Part shown: in pieces, positions 9,322 to 20,438 of the stretch
Layout of the letters: every line of letters starts with the position of its first letter
Position numbering within the stretch: the first letter of the stretch is position 1
Origin: Hortaea werneckii
Taxonomy: Eukaryota; Ascomycota; Dothideomycetes; Mycosphaerellales; Teratosphaeriaceae
Length of the DNA: 64,000 nt
Assembly (NCBI GenBank): GCA_037044905.1
Contig: JBAOKB010000020.1
Coordinates: 1,798,001 to 1,862,000 of the forward strand
Reading direction: 5' to 3'
Notes under the pieces: model-generated
What the model saw: the letters and a program-made list of their open reading frames with translations, nothing else
The model's database searches: none
Told to the model about the DNA's origin: nothing
Program-made: the position numbers and the translations under genes

Positions 9322-9643
9322 CTTGCAATTGTTGCGACTCAAGATTGCTTGTTGAACGTGCGTCCGTCACAAACGCAAGCCAGTTGATAAATTGAGTCAG
9401 TGCGCGCATTGGAGTCATTCCGGACCGCGGGGCAAAGGCTGGCAGTGGGGGGTCTGAATAGCCTCAGGCACCAACTTCCTACCGCAAGTGAAACCTCAGT
9501 GGAACGAACCCATTGGCATCGGCACGGGCTTGCTTGGCCTTGAGATAGTCTAATTACCACATTTGACCATGTTATAGGATATTGACCAGGATGACCTCTG
9601 AGTAATACGTGGACTGTTTCTTGTCCCTCTTACCTCCAATTCC
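9322..9643. promoter_or_regulatory. Shared intergenic promoter region, AsnRS / SLC25 carrier
   Basis: 322 nt separate the two divergent start codons, so both promoters must lie here. No recognisable specific site was identified. Confidence 0.6.
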
Positions 9644-10745
9644 ATGTCTGCCGACTTCTGGGCCGGTTATGGCTCCGGCGCCATAGGTATCCTGATTGGG
9701 AATCCATTGGACCTTCTCAAGACCAAGATCCAAGCCGGGAGCTTTTACCCCCAGGAGGGATCGATATCTTCCGGGGTGACACAAGCAGGAGATTCCAATC
9801 CATGGCACCGCTGGACATCTTTTGCCCGTGGAGCAGCGGCGCCTATCCTAGGCTATGGAGCGCTCAATGCCTTGCTTTTCGTGAGCTACAACCGTAGCCT
9901 GGCACTGTTGAACACCGGAGACACGGCAATATGGCCAGAGAAACCGTCAGCCTGGAGTCTCTGGACTGCTGGAGCTCTAGGTGGTCTGGCCACGTTCTTC
10001 GTGTCCGCCCCGACCGAGCTGGTCAAGTGCCGTGCCCAAGTAAGCGATCCTCCTCGCTCTTCCTGGGACGTGACCAAAGAGCTCTGGAAGCAGGGCGGGC
10101 TGAGAAGACTATATCTTGGAGGCGGCGTCACGAGCGTGAGAGATGCCGTAGGCTACGGCTTCTAGTAGGTCTTCCTGTCATTCTTTCATCCTTGTGTGTA
10201 GAGGATAGATGCTGAGCGATCGAAGCTTCTTGAGCTACGATCTCAGCAAGCGCTATGTAGCAAAAGAGAACCAAACAGCAGGTGAAGAAGCCGTCCGTGT
10301 GCTACTGTGTGGTGGCTTAGCGGGTGTTGTGACATGGGCCTCTGTCTTCCCCTTAGGTAGGATCTGTACCGAACTTTTCAAACGAGTCTCTGGCCTTGTC
10401 GTGCTAATGGACTGCGTAAGATGTCATCAAGACACGTGTGCAAACTTGGGACCTTGTTCACCCTCATAGAGTTTCCTCGCCTGAAGCCGCATCCCAGCCC
10501 TTGTTAAGGCCAGACGCCACCTCAGCTTCCGCCAAACCAGGCACGCTTAGCATAGCGAAGCAAGCGTACCGCCAGGAAGGCTTCCGCATCTTCTTTCGTG
10601 GTCTAGGCATATGCAGTGCCAGAGCATTCATCGTCAACGCGGTACAATGGGCGGTAAGACACATCCCCATCTCACTCTTTTCCTTCCAAAAACTGACATC
10701 ATGTGAAAGACATACGAATGGATGATGAAAGTACTATCTGCTTGA
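9644..10745 (+). CDS. Mitochondrial carrier (SLC25), ornithine/carnitine-like branch
   Basis: Four exons: 9644-10164, 10226-10356, 10421-10653 and 10710-10745; introns of 61, 64 and 56 nt; 306 residues, the usual carrier length. It exchanges metabolites across the inner mitochondrial membrane. Three tandem repeats each carry the Px[DE]xx[KR] signature: NPLDLLKTK (about residue 20), APTELVKCR (about 124) and FPLDVIKTR (about 216). The PTELVKCR form of repeat 2 is typical of the ornithine, basic amino acid and carnitine/acylcarnitine carriers, so that branch is likely, but the substrate is not proven. The codon for Asp in the third signature is split by intron 2 (G|AT). The last exon codes only 11 residues, and removing its intron restores a TYEWMMK terminus. 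The splice model is well supported because each junction continues the carrier pattern. Confidence 0.92.
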
Positions 10746-11096
10746 TTTCGCTACATCAGAGAAGTCCAGGCTGGCTTCTCAAGTGGATCAGCTCGAGCCT
10801 GTCGAGCGTCTCCCTGCAAGCTACTTGTTCAAGTTATAGTTAACGCAGCAATCAATCAATCAATCAATCTCAGCTGGATAGCCCCGTGATCTCTTCCTCC
10901 CAGCCCAGTGAATCATCTCAAGCTAGTGTACAAAATCGGGCAATCCACCGCCGATATCCTTCAACGCTTTTCGCAGCCGTCGTAGTGTGTTAAGAGCATG
11001 AGTATGTTACATTACCGAGCCAAGCAGGCCCCGTTTGTAAGCAAGTAGTGGTTGTTTCAGCATGGTCTGCATTGATGTCAGGGCGGGCGAGGCGTC
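10746..11096. other. Intergenic between convergent genes, with a short (CAAT)n repeat
   Basis: 350 nt between two convergent genes. The only structure seen is five CAAT units at 10849-10869. Confidence 0.6.
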
Positions 11097-14000
11097 CTAC
11101 ATCATCTGCTCCTGCATCGTTGGCTCCGCCTCCATCATGTCGCCGCCTTGGTTGAAGTACTTGACGTAGGCGAGACCGAGAGGACGACCGCCGTATTGGT
11201 AGCCAGTGAACTTCTGGATAGCGGTCTCAGCGTCGCCTTGAGAGCCGAACTCGACCACACCTGTGCCAGTAGAGCGGCCGTTGGGCTCGTACTTGATCTC
11301 AGCGCGCTCAACCTTGCCGATCGTGGTGAAGAGCTCGACCAGATCATCGTTGCTAGTGCTCCATGGCAGCTAGAAAGTGTCAGCCTTTGTCAGAAATCGA
11401 TCGTAGAAGGTCGAACTTACGTTGCGGACGAAGATGGTAGGACTGGGCTCGCCACCAGCCGCCGCAAAGTCGGTGAATGGGTTCGGAGCCTGAGTGGCCG
11501 CAGCCGCCGGCGGAGCACCACCAGCACCACCATAGGCTCCACCGTATCCACCGCCTGGCGGTCCACCGTAGCCTCCGCCATACCCACCACTGAAACCACC
11601 ACGGCCGTATCCACCTGCGAAGCCACCACGGCCAGCAAAACCGCCACGACCTCCAAAGCCGCCACCGAATCCACCGCGGCCTCCGAAGCCGCCGGCAAAC
11701 CCACCACGGCCGAAGCCACCAGGTCCACCGCCAGCGTAACGGTCTTCACGCACCTCGAGGACGCGGCCCTGCCAATCGTAGCCGTTGAATTGCTGGATAG
11801 CGTTCTGGGCATCGTCAGGGTTGTCGAAAGCGACGACACCGGTACCCTTAGGACGACCATCAGGGGTCGAGTGGACATCAGCGCGGAGGATCTGACCGGT
11901 CATCACTGCCTAAAATCAATACGTGTTGCTCTTTCAAATTGAAGTGTTTAACTTACCGGCCTGACGGAAGAGGTCCTTCAAGTCCTGCCAACCGACCACG
12001 AAGGGAAGCTGTAAAGCAAATTAGCTGTATTCAAGCGTGCAAAGGTAAGCCAAACCCACGTTGGAGATATAGATCTGGTTTCCACCGCGACCACCCATAG
12101 CGCCACCCATCGGGCCACCGAAGCCGCCGCCACCAAAGCCACCGCGACCACCGTAGCCGCCGTCAAAGCCACCACGAGCAGGTGCACCACTAGTGAAGCG
12201 AGGCTCGGTCTCGCGGTCCTGCATTGTGTCAACTGTTGTTTACCCCGTCTTTCATGCTTCTTGTCTTACCTCGCGAACGTAGATGAGGCGGCCCATGAGA
12301 TTCTGGTTGCTCAGTGTGTTGATAGCAGTCTGTGCCTCGTCTCTCGTCCTGTACTCAACAATTCTGGTGTGGCGTTAGCTTGTGTCTTTGATTATTAGGT
12401 TTGAAGAGTTTCTGATGGTAACGTACCCGCAGCCCTATGTCACAGGTGAAGCACCCTATCCGTTAGACACTTTCCAAAACAATAACGGAAAGACCAGTAA
12501 ACCAGCCAAGAAACCTGCTAACCTTTGACATCCCGTTCGGGAGTAGTAGAACGTCGGCAAAGATGACCTCTCCAGCTGCAATGGACGTTAGATTTACATG
12601 CCCGCAATCTCATGTTTGCTTGATAGGAGTTTGCTTTCAGTCAGCGTACCTTTACGCATGAAGTCTTTCAGGTGGTGCCACTTGACATCGTAGCTGAGGT
12701 TGCCGACGTAGACACGACGGTCTTGCTGTGACGACTCACGAACAGACTGCATCATCTGCTCCTTGTGTTGGGCGCGATCCTCAAAGGAACGTGCAGGTGC
12801 CGGCGCCCTGTTGTCGTACGAAGAGGAGTACCTCCCTGAATCGTAGTGCCCGTTAGCAGGAGAGCGCTCCCTACGGTCACGCCTAGACCTGTCGCGGCTA
12901 GGCGAGCGGCTACGATCACGGTCTTCGTAGTGGCGTGAACGACGATGCGGCGAACGCGAACGGCTGCGCTGTAGATTGATGTTAGCATGTGTCAACAACG
13001 AAACGTCAGTCAATCTGCCGCCTCGCCCTGTGTGCGTGCGCGACGTATGGCGCCGTAGTGGCGATCCGAGGCTGCCTGGTCCTGTGTACGTGCTGGGGAT
13101 TTGGTGTCGTGATGGAGATCTTACTCGGCCTGTCCCTGTGTACGTGCTCCCGTATTGGCCTCCCGTCATGGTTCTTCCAGGTGCGGGATACTTGAAAGGG
13201 CTGTCTGTTGCAGTCAGGCGTTGTAGACGCGTGGGCTGGCTATATCAAGTAGCGCCAAGACCGCCGGCGAAAGTCCGGGACTAGTATCCAGTGGCAAGAC
13301 TTAGGACAGGATAAACAGCCAGCAGCAGAGCATTGCGCAGCCGCACTGATGAGCCGATGAGCATGCAGACAATGCTCTCGACACGACCAGTTTCGCCGCT
13401 ATTGCAACAAGTATCGAACGTGGTTTGAAGAGCTGGAGTTCCTGGATATTACTGCGGCTAGGCGATGCTGATGTTGTTGTCGTCGCTGGGTCCATTACGG
13501 GACTAGGGCAGGGACCGCGCAGGCGTATCAAGTTGCCACCGCAGTTGAAGGCAACTGGGCCAATGCTGATCATAGCCTGTCGAAACCCAGGAACTTGGTC
13601 CTGGATGCCGCCGAGAATAAGCCTGGAGTGATGGGAGCCCCTGGATAGAATTGCTGCTCTCCTCCGGAGGCAAGCCTGCTTGAACCAAATAATGGAACAA
13701 ATACTGAGAGCAGTAACGAGTATATTTCCAGAGCGCTGAAAAGGTCCCTGTCGATCCATGGAATAATGAGGCCCGGTCCCTCGCATCCCTTGAATAGTTC
13801 AGGATAGTCGACGTATTAGAGCTGCTGCTGCAAAGGTCTTGGAGCTGAGGCGAGAACCGTGTGCATCAACATGATTGCAAGGCTGTGTGCAGCTATGACA
13901 TTATCGACGTCTTGACAAGCTTGAAGCATTCTTGGATCACGACCTCCACATTGGGAGGCACTGGAGCTCCACTTGCAGAGTGCAAGGGGCGGGTCAATAC

Positions 14001-14829
14001 ATGCAGTGCGAGGGACATAATGCGGATTGCTGTGGCTTTGAGCCTCTGGAGGAGCTGTTGAGCTACAGACTGCTTGGTCTAGGGACATAGGCCTGCCTTC
14101 GCTTGCCAGTCAATAGCCGCCGATCCCAGTATCGCCAGCGCTGTCTCAGCATTTGCTCCGGATGGCTGCGAGACTGCCAGACCATCTGTCCGACCGCCAA
14201 TCGAAACCGCAATGTTCCGCTCCATTTGACCAGGACCAGATATGCCCCGCCGAGCCTGGAGCGAAGCCGTCGTTGCTCTACAGCTGGTTGAGCGCTTTCG
14301 ACATGCTCTCTCCGCCCGGTGGTGGACAAAAGCGTCCACATCATACGTATATACTTGGAACGCCTGACCTCTTCGAGCTTGTCTCCTTTCCGTTCAGACG
14401 AATCCGTGTCCCGGCAGCAGTATACTCTTTTCATTCTTCTTTCTTGTCACATTTATCCAGTTTGTGCCGTTTCTCCGATCACTCCGGCCAGCCAGTCGAG
14501 TCTCCTGGCACGGCAGGCCATTTCGAATCAAGTTGGTGTGACTGAACATCCACGCACACGATGTACACTCGAGGGCAAGGCGGCAGACGACTGTGTATGG
14601 GATTAGGGACTTACCTCTTCACGATCACGCGATGGTCGGTAGTTGTCGTCTAAAATGACACGTCAGTATCAATGGCTGTACGTATCGATCGGCCGAGTTG
14701 TGAAGGGAGAGGACGGATCAGTAGTTGATCAGAGATGATGCTGCTCGACCTTCTGGGAACAAGTCACGCCAGGAGGAGAAGAAGAGATCTTGGCAGGTGA
14801 AGTTGGGAGGAAACGACGCGCTTACCCAT
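11097..14829 (-). CDS. Three-RRM RNA-binding protein, Gbp2/Hrb1-like (SR-type N-terminus)
   Basis: Ten coding exons: 14829-14826, 14649-14615, 12968-12650, 12575-12523, 12434-12427, 12363-12270, 12218-12060, 12008-11957, 11905-11421, 11369-11097; 493 residues. The frame is continuous across all junctions. Order: RS-rich head (residues about 10-50), RRM1 (about 93-171; VYVGNL and KGCGIVEY), Gly-rich linker, RRM2 (about 217-300; IYISNLPF and KGTGVVAF), long Gly/Arg/Tyr-rich GGRGGF repeats, RRM3 (about 397-475; IFVRNLPW and TGTGVVEF). This layout matches Gbp2/Hrb1 and related shuttling mRNA-binding proteins that couple TREX-linked surveillance to nuclear export. Oddities: exon 1 contributes only ATG plus one base, exon 5 is eight bases, intron 2 is 1,646 nt, and the RNP2 motifs of RRM2 and RRM3 are each interrupted by a 51-nt phase-0 intron after the Asn. 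An alternative N-terminus may be encoded in intron 2. Confidence 0.9.
12427..12434 (-). other. 8-nt micro-exon (exon 5 of the RRM gene)
   Basis: Flanked by an 88-nt intron (12522-12435, ending ACATAG) and a 63-nt intron (12426-12364, starting GTACGT). Its bases supply the Gly-Cys and part of the next Gly of RNP1 (KGCGIVEY); without it the RRM1 core is destroyed and the frame is lost. Confidence 0.8.
13027..13188. repeat. Three diverged 54-bp tandem units inside intron 2 of the RRM gene
   Basis: The core CCTGTGT[GA]CGTGC recurs at 13027, 13081 and 13135, exactly 54 nt apart. On the minus strand the units read as an 18-residue repeat (STYTGTGRVRSPSRHQIP, STYTGPGSLGSPLRRHTS, then a weaker third). 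This frame opens at the ATG at 13169 and is continuous with exon 3. Confidence 0.75.
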
Positions 14830-17159
14830 CTTAGGAACGGAGTGGAGGAGTTGAGGTGCAGGAGGGTGAGGGCGTAGAGGGTGCAGGTGAGGAACCGAGC
14901 AGCCTCAGGCGACAGGGTTCAGCGTCTGGTCAATACGTAAGTCGGCATCCACAGGCCTATAGGAAGACGCTGCCAGGCAAATCAGAGCAGAGCTTGCGGC
15001 AGGCGCAATCATGTGAGAGCGGAGCCGGTACTTTCCATCAATGTATGTGGATATGGTTTGGGCGCACGCCGTTCTCTCAGCAGCCACCAGAGTGGTCAGG
15101 CACCGGTGGGCAGGCGCGGTTGAGCCGGCTGCCTCTCGCCGTGGATGGACGGCTGCGTCGCTCTCGTCCGATGGACGCGCGCGCACGACACGCACAACAC
15201 GAGATGCCGCTGCAGGCCTGGCAGAGTGAGGCAGCTCTCCGCGCAGTGCGTAGCCGGTTGGGGGGAAGGCCGGCAAGCTCTGCAGCGTCGACGCCTTTCT
15301 GCTTGGCTCCGTCCTGCGCTGCTCTGCTCTGCTCTGCTTCACTGCGCGTGTTCGGGGGGGGTTTACTCACCGCACGTGGGCAGCTCGAGGGTATTACAGG
15401 AGGAGGCCGGAACCTTGATCGAGAGGCGCGGGATGTCGGGGGTTGGATGTACCGCGTCTCGAAGTCGGATGCGGTGGATGGGGCGATGATGATGGGGCAA
15501 GAGTCAAGCCCGACGCGCCAATGAGAGTCGGCAGGACACCGGCCGCAAAGCACGTACGCAGAGCCCCGGCAGTGGGTCGCGGGACAAGAGGATGCACGTC
15601 GTAGCTACCGTGCAGACGAAGAGATGATGATGTGTGCGGGCAAGGTTGGCCGTCGTAACGGATGGTGAGCTGGTGAGGTGGATTGGCTCGATGGCTTCAG
15701 TGGAGAGCAACCAACAAGCGGAGCGAGCTGGTCCATGCCAAGCCATTTCGGGCGGCGAAGGCGGAAGCCTTCACCTCACGCTTGATCGCTCATGGCACTC
15801 CTGCTCTCCCATTGGATCTACAACCACCGGAAACATCTCGCTAATGCAACGAGATGGAAGGCCCGGTACTCACTTCTGCCCCAGACGGACGGCATATCAC
15901 AGATTGAACACGCGATTCGTAGAATGGATGATAATCCACCCACCGTGTTCGGTGCGTGTGCTTTACCATGTCACTATCGTCCAAAGGCGTACAGATACCA
16001 TACTGATACTGCGCGAACATTCTGGCTTTCAACAAGCTAACACGCAAGAAGCCATGGCACCACTACACCTCGAAGATTTGCATGCGTTCTTACGTGATAT
16101 GTCGTGCTGTAGTAAAGCAAATTGATCGAACCTCTGCCGGAAAAGCCAACCGCCAGAAACAGTACAGACATCTAGGCACACCTAGCACGATACAATCAGG
16201 ACATCAAGCCGTACCACGACCGGCGCTCGAATGGTGATACCTTGCCCATGAGTGGCGAATGTTACTCATGCATAGTCGATCCTCCAGTCCTCGGCATTAT
16301 ACTCTTGCACAGTCGAGTAACACGCCTCGAGATCGCAACAATACATTGTCAAAGATCAAGATAAGCGCCGCTTTGAAGGCTTTCTCGGCTTTCTTCATAA
16401 AAAGACGCCTCTTGCACAAGCAAGTCGCTGCCACCTTACAAGCGAACGCATATAGATCGAAAAGGTGGCCGTATAACTAATACGTGGCTCCTAAGAGTCT
16501 TTCTCTACTGGCGCGCGGAAAGGGGATACTGCGTGAAGACATTGGTGTGTGCGGCCGATTCCACTACAGAGCAGATCGACTGGCCTAGTCGATGACAGTC
16601 GGTGTAAGAACTACTGCTCTGGACAAGCGCGTGGCGTCATTTCATGCGCATCTAGTGCATCCAACACCTTGACTTCGAGAACGGACGATACACGGCAACC
16701 ACGTTAGGCTGGAATCTGGTCGTAAGTGCGGCGACTTCAGGAGCGCCAGCACTCTCGATGTGTATCGCAAGGGTGGGGTGCCTAAACAGGCATCCAAGAC
16801 TATTCCTACGGACCACAACTATACAATGCGATGCCACGATGGGCGGCGAGAGAGCATTATCATGCCGGGAACAGCCAGCCGCTATACGAGGCGGACGCCG
16901 CGCAGTCGCGGCGTATCAGCGAGTAGTGTACTTTAGCCTATTCGCGCGCTCTTAAGTTCAACCTCTTACGGTTCCTAAACGATCATCGCCCATGCCCTCG
17001 AAGCCAAGTATAATCACAAGATCCGCAAAACTTGGTCTATGTGAGGTTGGTGGTCAACGCTCCCCATAAGAGCTCATACACACATAAGGTACCGTAGCTC
17101 GAACTCTCCCCGTCAATACTCTTCCGAATCCACGCTCAAGCGTAGTCCTAACACCCAGC
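14830..17159. other. 2.3-kb gene-poor stretch between divergent genes
   Basis: Should hold the 5' UTR and promoter of the RRM gene (GC-rich part 14830-15600, with a short GCTCT repeat at 15321-15338) and the promoter of the ankyrin gene. Open frames such as 14856-15524 (+) have low-complexity, arginine-rich composition and no family features. Nothing else recognised. Confidence 0.5.
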
Positions 17160-18098
17160 ATGAGTGATACTCTACCCAGCTTCGAGCCCGCTGAAGATTG
17201 CCCTGCCATATCAAGTGCGGAGACGCGGCGCTTGCTCTTCGACCAAACGGGCGGTAAAAGAAGAGGCCCGGGAGGCCTGCAAATCTGGCGACGTACGCCG
17301 TGCTTCACTATATATCCATGATTTGCAATCAGGTGGTATAAGAATCGAATATCTACAACTGTGTCTTCTGGATACTGTAGAAACAGAGGCACATCAACCG
17401 ATCCGGATGCTCCTCGTTGCTGGTGTGCCCCTCAGTGAAACGGTCATCAAGCCTGCTCTTTGGCGGAACTCTTTGCGTATTCTGTCGATGTTCACGGAGC
17501 ATGGCTGGGACATCAATTGCGAAGAGGCATGGTGTATACCTCAATGGTTATGGTACGCTCCTTGTAAGACTATATGGTCTTCTTCGCTAACAATTGATGA
17601 AGGCTAGCCATTGCAACAAATCCGACACACTCGTTGGTCTCTTGGTTCCTCGACAATGGAGCGGATCCAAATAGAGCTTGTCCGCTGGGGACCAGTCCGC
17701 TCTCCACCGCTGTTGCTAGAGCTCCACTGTCGATCGTCGAGATGCTCTTACAGAAGTTTCCGGACACAACGAATTTCCAAAGACAATTGCTGCACTTTGC
17801 CGCCCGACGGACAGACGATGAGAGCGGCGAAGTTCTGCGTCTGGTACTGGATCGCTGTCAACCTGATGTCAATGCCTGGATGTTCGAAGATTGTCCGCTG
17901 GCTTATGAATGTTACAAAGTCACTGGGCTTGGTACCGCGCTCCGTGAAGTTGCAAGGACTGGTCGACTGGATCTCGCCGGTTTGCTTATTGCGCACGGCG
18001 CAGACGTTTCCATCCGCGACTCGTGCGGTCGCACTGCATACGAACTCGCTCAACTTGCCGGACATGAATGCATTCTGGATCTTCTCAAGCAGCTCTAG
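17160..18098 (+). CDS. Ankyrin-repeat protein with unresolved 5' end (possible frameshift)
   Basis: The body is clear: residues such as REACKSGDVRRA, LLVAGVPLSE, SWFLDNGADPNRA, LREVARTGRLDLAGLLIAHGADVSIRD and GRTAYELAQLAGHECILDLL form five to six ankyrin repeats. A 44-nt intron (17564-17607; CTAAC branch, GCTAG acceptor) joins them via a split Ser codon. The 3' stop is at 18098. The problem is the start: the body frame has no ATG until 17408, within a repeat, whereas an ATG at 17160 opens a plausible leader (about 30 codons) in another frame that meets the body frame around 17250-17265 with no usable intron. Either a 1-nt indel (mutation or assembly error), a weak 5' intron (17165 GTGATA donor), or a non-ATG start. 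A protein-protein interaction role is expected; partner unknown. Confidence 0.6.
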
Positions 18099-19388
18099 AA
18101 ATAGATGGTTCGTCCACTGGTCTACTGGTCTCCTAGTCAACGTACCAGAGCGACGCGAGAGATCAGCGGCTTGAATCCATGCACCCAATGACGCGAACTG
18201 TAATCAACCAATTGCGATCCCGTAGGATGCGCAACGGACATGAAATCTAGTTCAGATTTGAAGATCGAAGCCTGGAACGTGTGCACATAGTTTTTTCAGC
18301 AAGCATAACAATGGCCCTAGCCGATCTCAAGCTGTGGGCAACAGCCGGGAGTGGAGGAGCTCAGAAATTGGTCCTTCGTACATACAAACTGATCACAAAG
18401 CGGCGGAGAAACCTTGAACGTCCTGGCTCAAACCCTGCTTGCAGTACGCCGTGAGATCAAGTCATCCCTTGCAGAAGATTCAATATCCAGGAAGTCTGGA
18501 GCTGAAAGCTTTGTCACTTCTGGCCCGGTGTGGGCTCTGCCTTCTTCATCAATGGTCCTCTTTGAGCTGACTTCGCGGCCCTGTCGCGTAGCCCAACAGT
18601 CATTCCTTTCTCCGCACTACAGGAGTACGGGGATGACTTGACATTTATTAGTCGGATGGATACAGTAAGCAAAGTCACAACAAATATCACAATGTCTCAC
18701 AGTTCATCGCTTGATCTTAGATTGAGGCGGAAGCCAAGAGACGCCAAATATTGCCGAGATAGTTCCACAAGTCTGGATGAGAGATAGATGTTGTAAATTG
18801 TTGCATGAAGAATATGATGAAGCTATGCTGACTCGGGACGAGCAATCGTGCCCTGGGAAGAAGCGGTCATGTTGGTGTGAACAGTAGTCCGCCATGGCGC
18901 GCTGAACACTTGGCAGTCCGAGACCCTCGACGGCTCGGTCTTGGCTCCTACAAAACATCCAGGACGCCACCTGTATATGTAGACTTGAAGCGTTGCCGCG
19001 GACCCCGCGTAGCCTACGCGGAGAGATGGACATGAAGCGTCGCTAAACCATATCCATCAACTCGACCGCTCTCGGCGGACTTCAAGCCTCCAACGCCGCG
19101 CCGCAATGATAGTCACGTTCACTTCGCTGGCCAACGCTCCCCCCAGCGTCCTCGTAACTTTTCTTGATCATAACAAGCCCCAAAGATCGGCGGAAGAATA
19201 CCGTTTGTTTGTCAACGGACGCGTGCTGACTCGACAAAAGAGTCAGACGACATCTCAAGGGCCAAGATGAATGACGTAGAGTTCTAATTTAATGTTCTAA
19301 TTATGCTGTCTCGTAATACCAGGACAGGTTCACAATATAGGGCGCGACCTTGAACCGGGAGTCGAGATTTCCAGAACTTCAACTCACG
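18099..19388. other. Intergenic; nothing convincing
   Basis: 1.3 kb between two plus-strand genes. Small open frames (18414-18641, 18704-19033) lack domain features or splice support. The right end should contain the promoter of the secreted-protein gene. Confidence 0.45.
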
Positions 19389-20438
19389 ATGCGGGCTTAC
19401 CTACTGTTGTTGGGCCTCAGCGCCATCGTCTCTGCACAGCTCGATGACGACAATTTTAACCCGACCATGGACATAGCAAGCTGCGCTGCCCTTCCGTGCA
19501 GCAACGGCACTGAGCAGAGTAACATTTGCACACCTATGCAATTCGACACGGACTTTGTACATGGCGTGGGGATAGTCTCCAACGCTCTCGCCCTTCCCGG
19601 CGCAGACTTCAATCTTTCATACACCCTGATCGACGGAGAAGGCTGGGGCACATTCGGAGACCAGCCGTACTATGATTTCTCGTCTTTAGGCCTCTATGTT
19701 GGCGCCCCGGCGGATGCGAATCTCACCAACGAAGCTCCTGCATGCTCCCTGTTGTTTCAGTACCAGGGCCAGACGTTCTCCGACAGTTCTTCCGACGTTG
19801 AAAACACAACAACTTGCCCGCAACTGTTCACGGGAATCCCTGGCGATTATGACTGTTTCGAGGACCTGAGAGAGACCATCCGAGCCTTCGATTTCTCGGC
19901 AGACGGGAATGATTCCAGCTATTCCTCGCGAACTCGCTGTGAAGCACTGGCACAGTATGTCGAATTTACCGCACAGCAGCTGGGTTCCGATCCTAACGAA
20001 GTTAACACCGTCTGCTCTTACTTCGCCAACCTAGTCAGTGTGACCGGTGGTGCCATCTCGGGGCCGGAGGTCTCGACAGACACTGCCCGACCAGCTGGCA
20101 ATGACAGCAGCTGTCAGCCGGTGTTGCGGCAAGACTACCACCTTCACCAGGTCGCTTATGCACGGGAGGTCTTGTACGAGAATCCCTTGGCGGAGAATCA
20201 GCCGTATCTGGGACCCGGCGGGCGGTCAGGATACACGCCTGTTGTCAGCGTGGTCTATGGGGACGGGGATGACACGAATCCGGAAGTAAGTCTGCTGTGC
20301 ATGCGGACGTACGCCCCGGATGGTGGTGGACTACCTCTTTCCACCTTGAAGTACGAAAATGGCGGCACTCGGTTCAAGATATGGGATAGTCTTGCGGTGG
20401 TGTTATTCGGCGTACTTATTCTAGCATTCTTGTACTAA
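19389..20438 (+). CDS. Secreted/cell-surface protein with signal peptide and C-terminal hydrophobic segment
   Basis: 349 residues from the ATG at 19389. The frame extends upstream only to a TTG, and this ATG gives a clean signal peptide (MRAYLLLLGLSAIVSAQ, cleavage likely after SA). The ectodomain has about a dozen Cys, several N-glycosylation sequons (NGT, NLS, NLT, NTT, NDS twice) and acidic stretches. The extreme C-terminus is hydrophobic (LAVVLFGVLILAFLY), ending without basic residues, which fits a GPI-attachment signal or a single tail anchor. No enzyme motif is visible and I do not recognise a family. Location at the cell surface or wall is inferred; function unknown. Confidence 0.75.
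   Translation: MRAYLLLLGLSAIVSAQLDDDNFNPTMDIASCAALPCSNGTEQSNICTPMQFDTDFVHGVGIVSNALALPGADFNLSYTLIDGEGWGTFGDQPYYDFSSLGLYVGAPADANLTNEAPACSLLFQYQGQTFSDSSSDVENTTTCPQLFTGIPGDYDCFEDLRETIRAFDFSADGNDSSYSSRTRCEALAQYVEFTAQQLGSDPNEVNTVCSYFANLVSVTGGAISGPEVSTDTARPAGNDSSCQPVLRQDYHLHQVAYAREVLYENPLAENQPYLGPGGRSGYTPVVSVVYGDGDDTNPEVSLLCMRTYAPDGGGLPLSTLKYENGGTRFKIWDSLAVVLFGVLILAFLY

Noticed and set aside
11901..11910. Alternative acceptor of intron 8 in the RRM gene (TTTTAG four bases upstream of GCAG)
   Set aside because: Its use gives an early stop in RRM2; the downstream GCAG acceptor keeps the domain.
11148..11942. 264-residue Thr/Ser-rich open frame on the plus strand
   Set aside because: Antisense to the Gly-rich exons of the RRM gene; repetitive codons produce the open frame.
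13301..13786. 161-residue minus-strand frame inside intron 2 of the RRM gene
   Set aside because: Not in continuity with exon 3, no splice signals or domain resemblance; unlike the repeat frame at 13169-12969.
14856..15524. 222-residue plus-strand frame upstream of the RRM gene
   Set aside because: Low-complexity, GC-rich, no splice signals or domains; it lies in the likely promoter/5' UTR.
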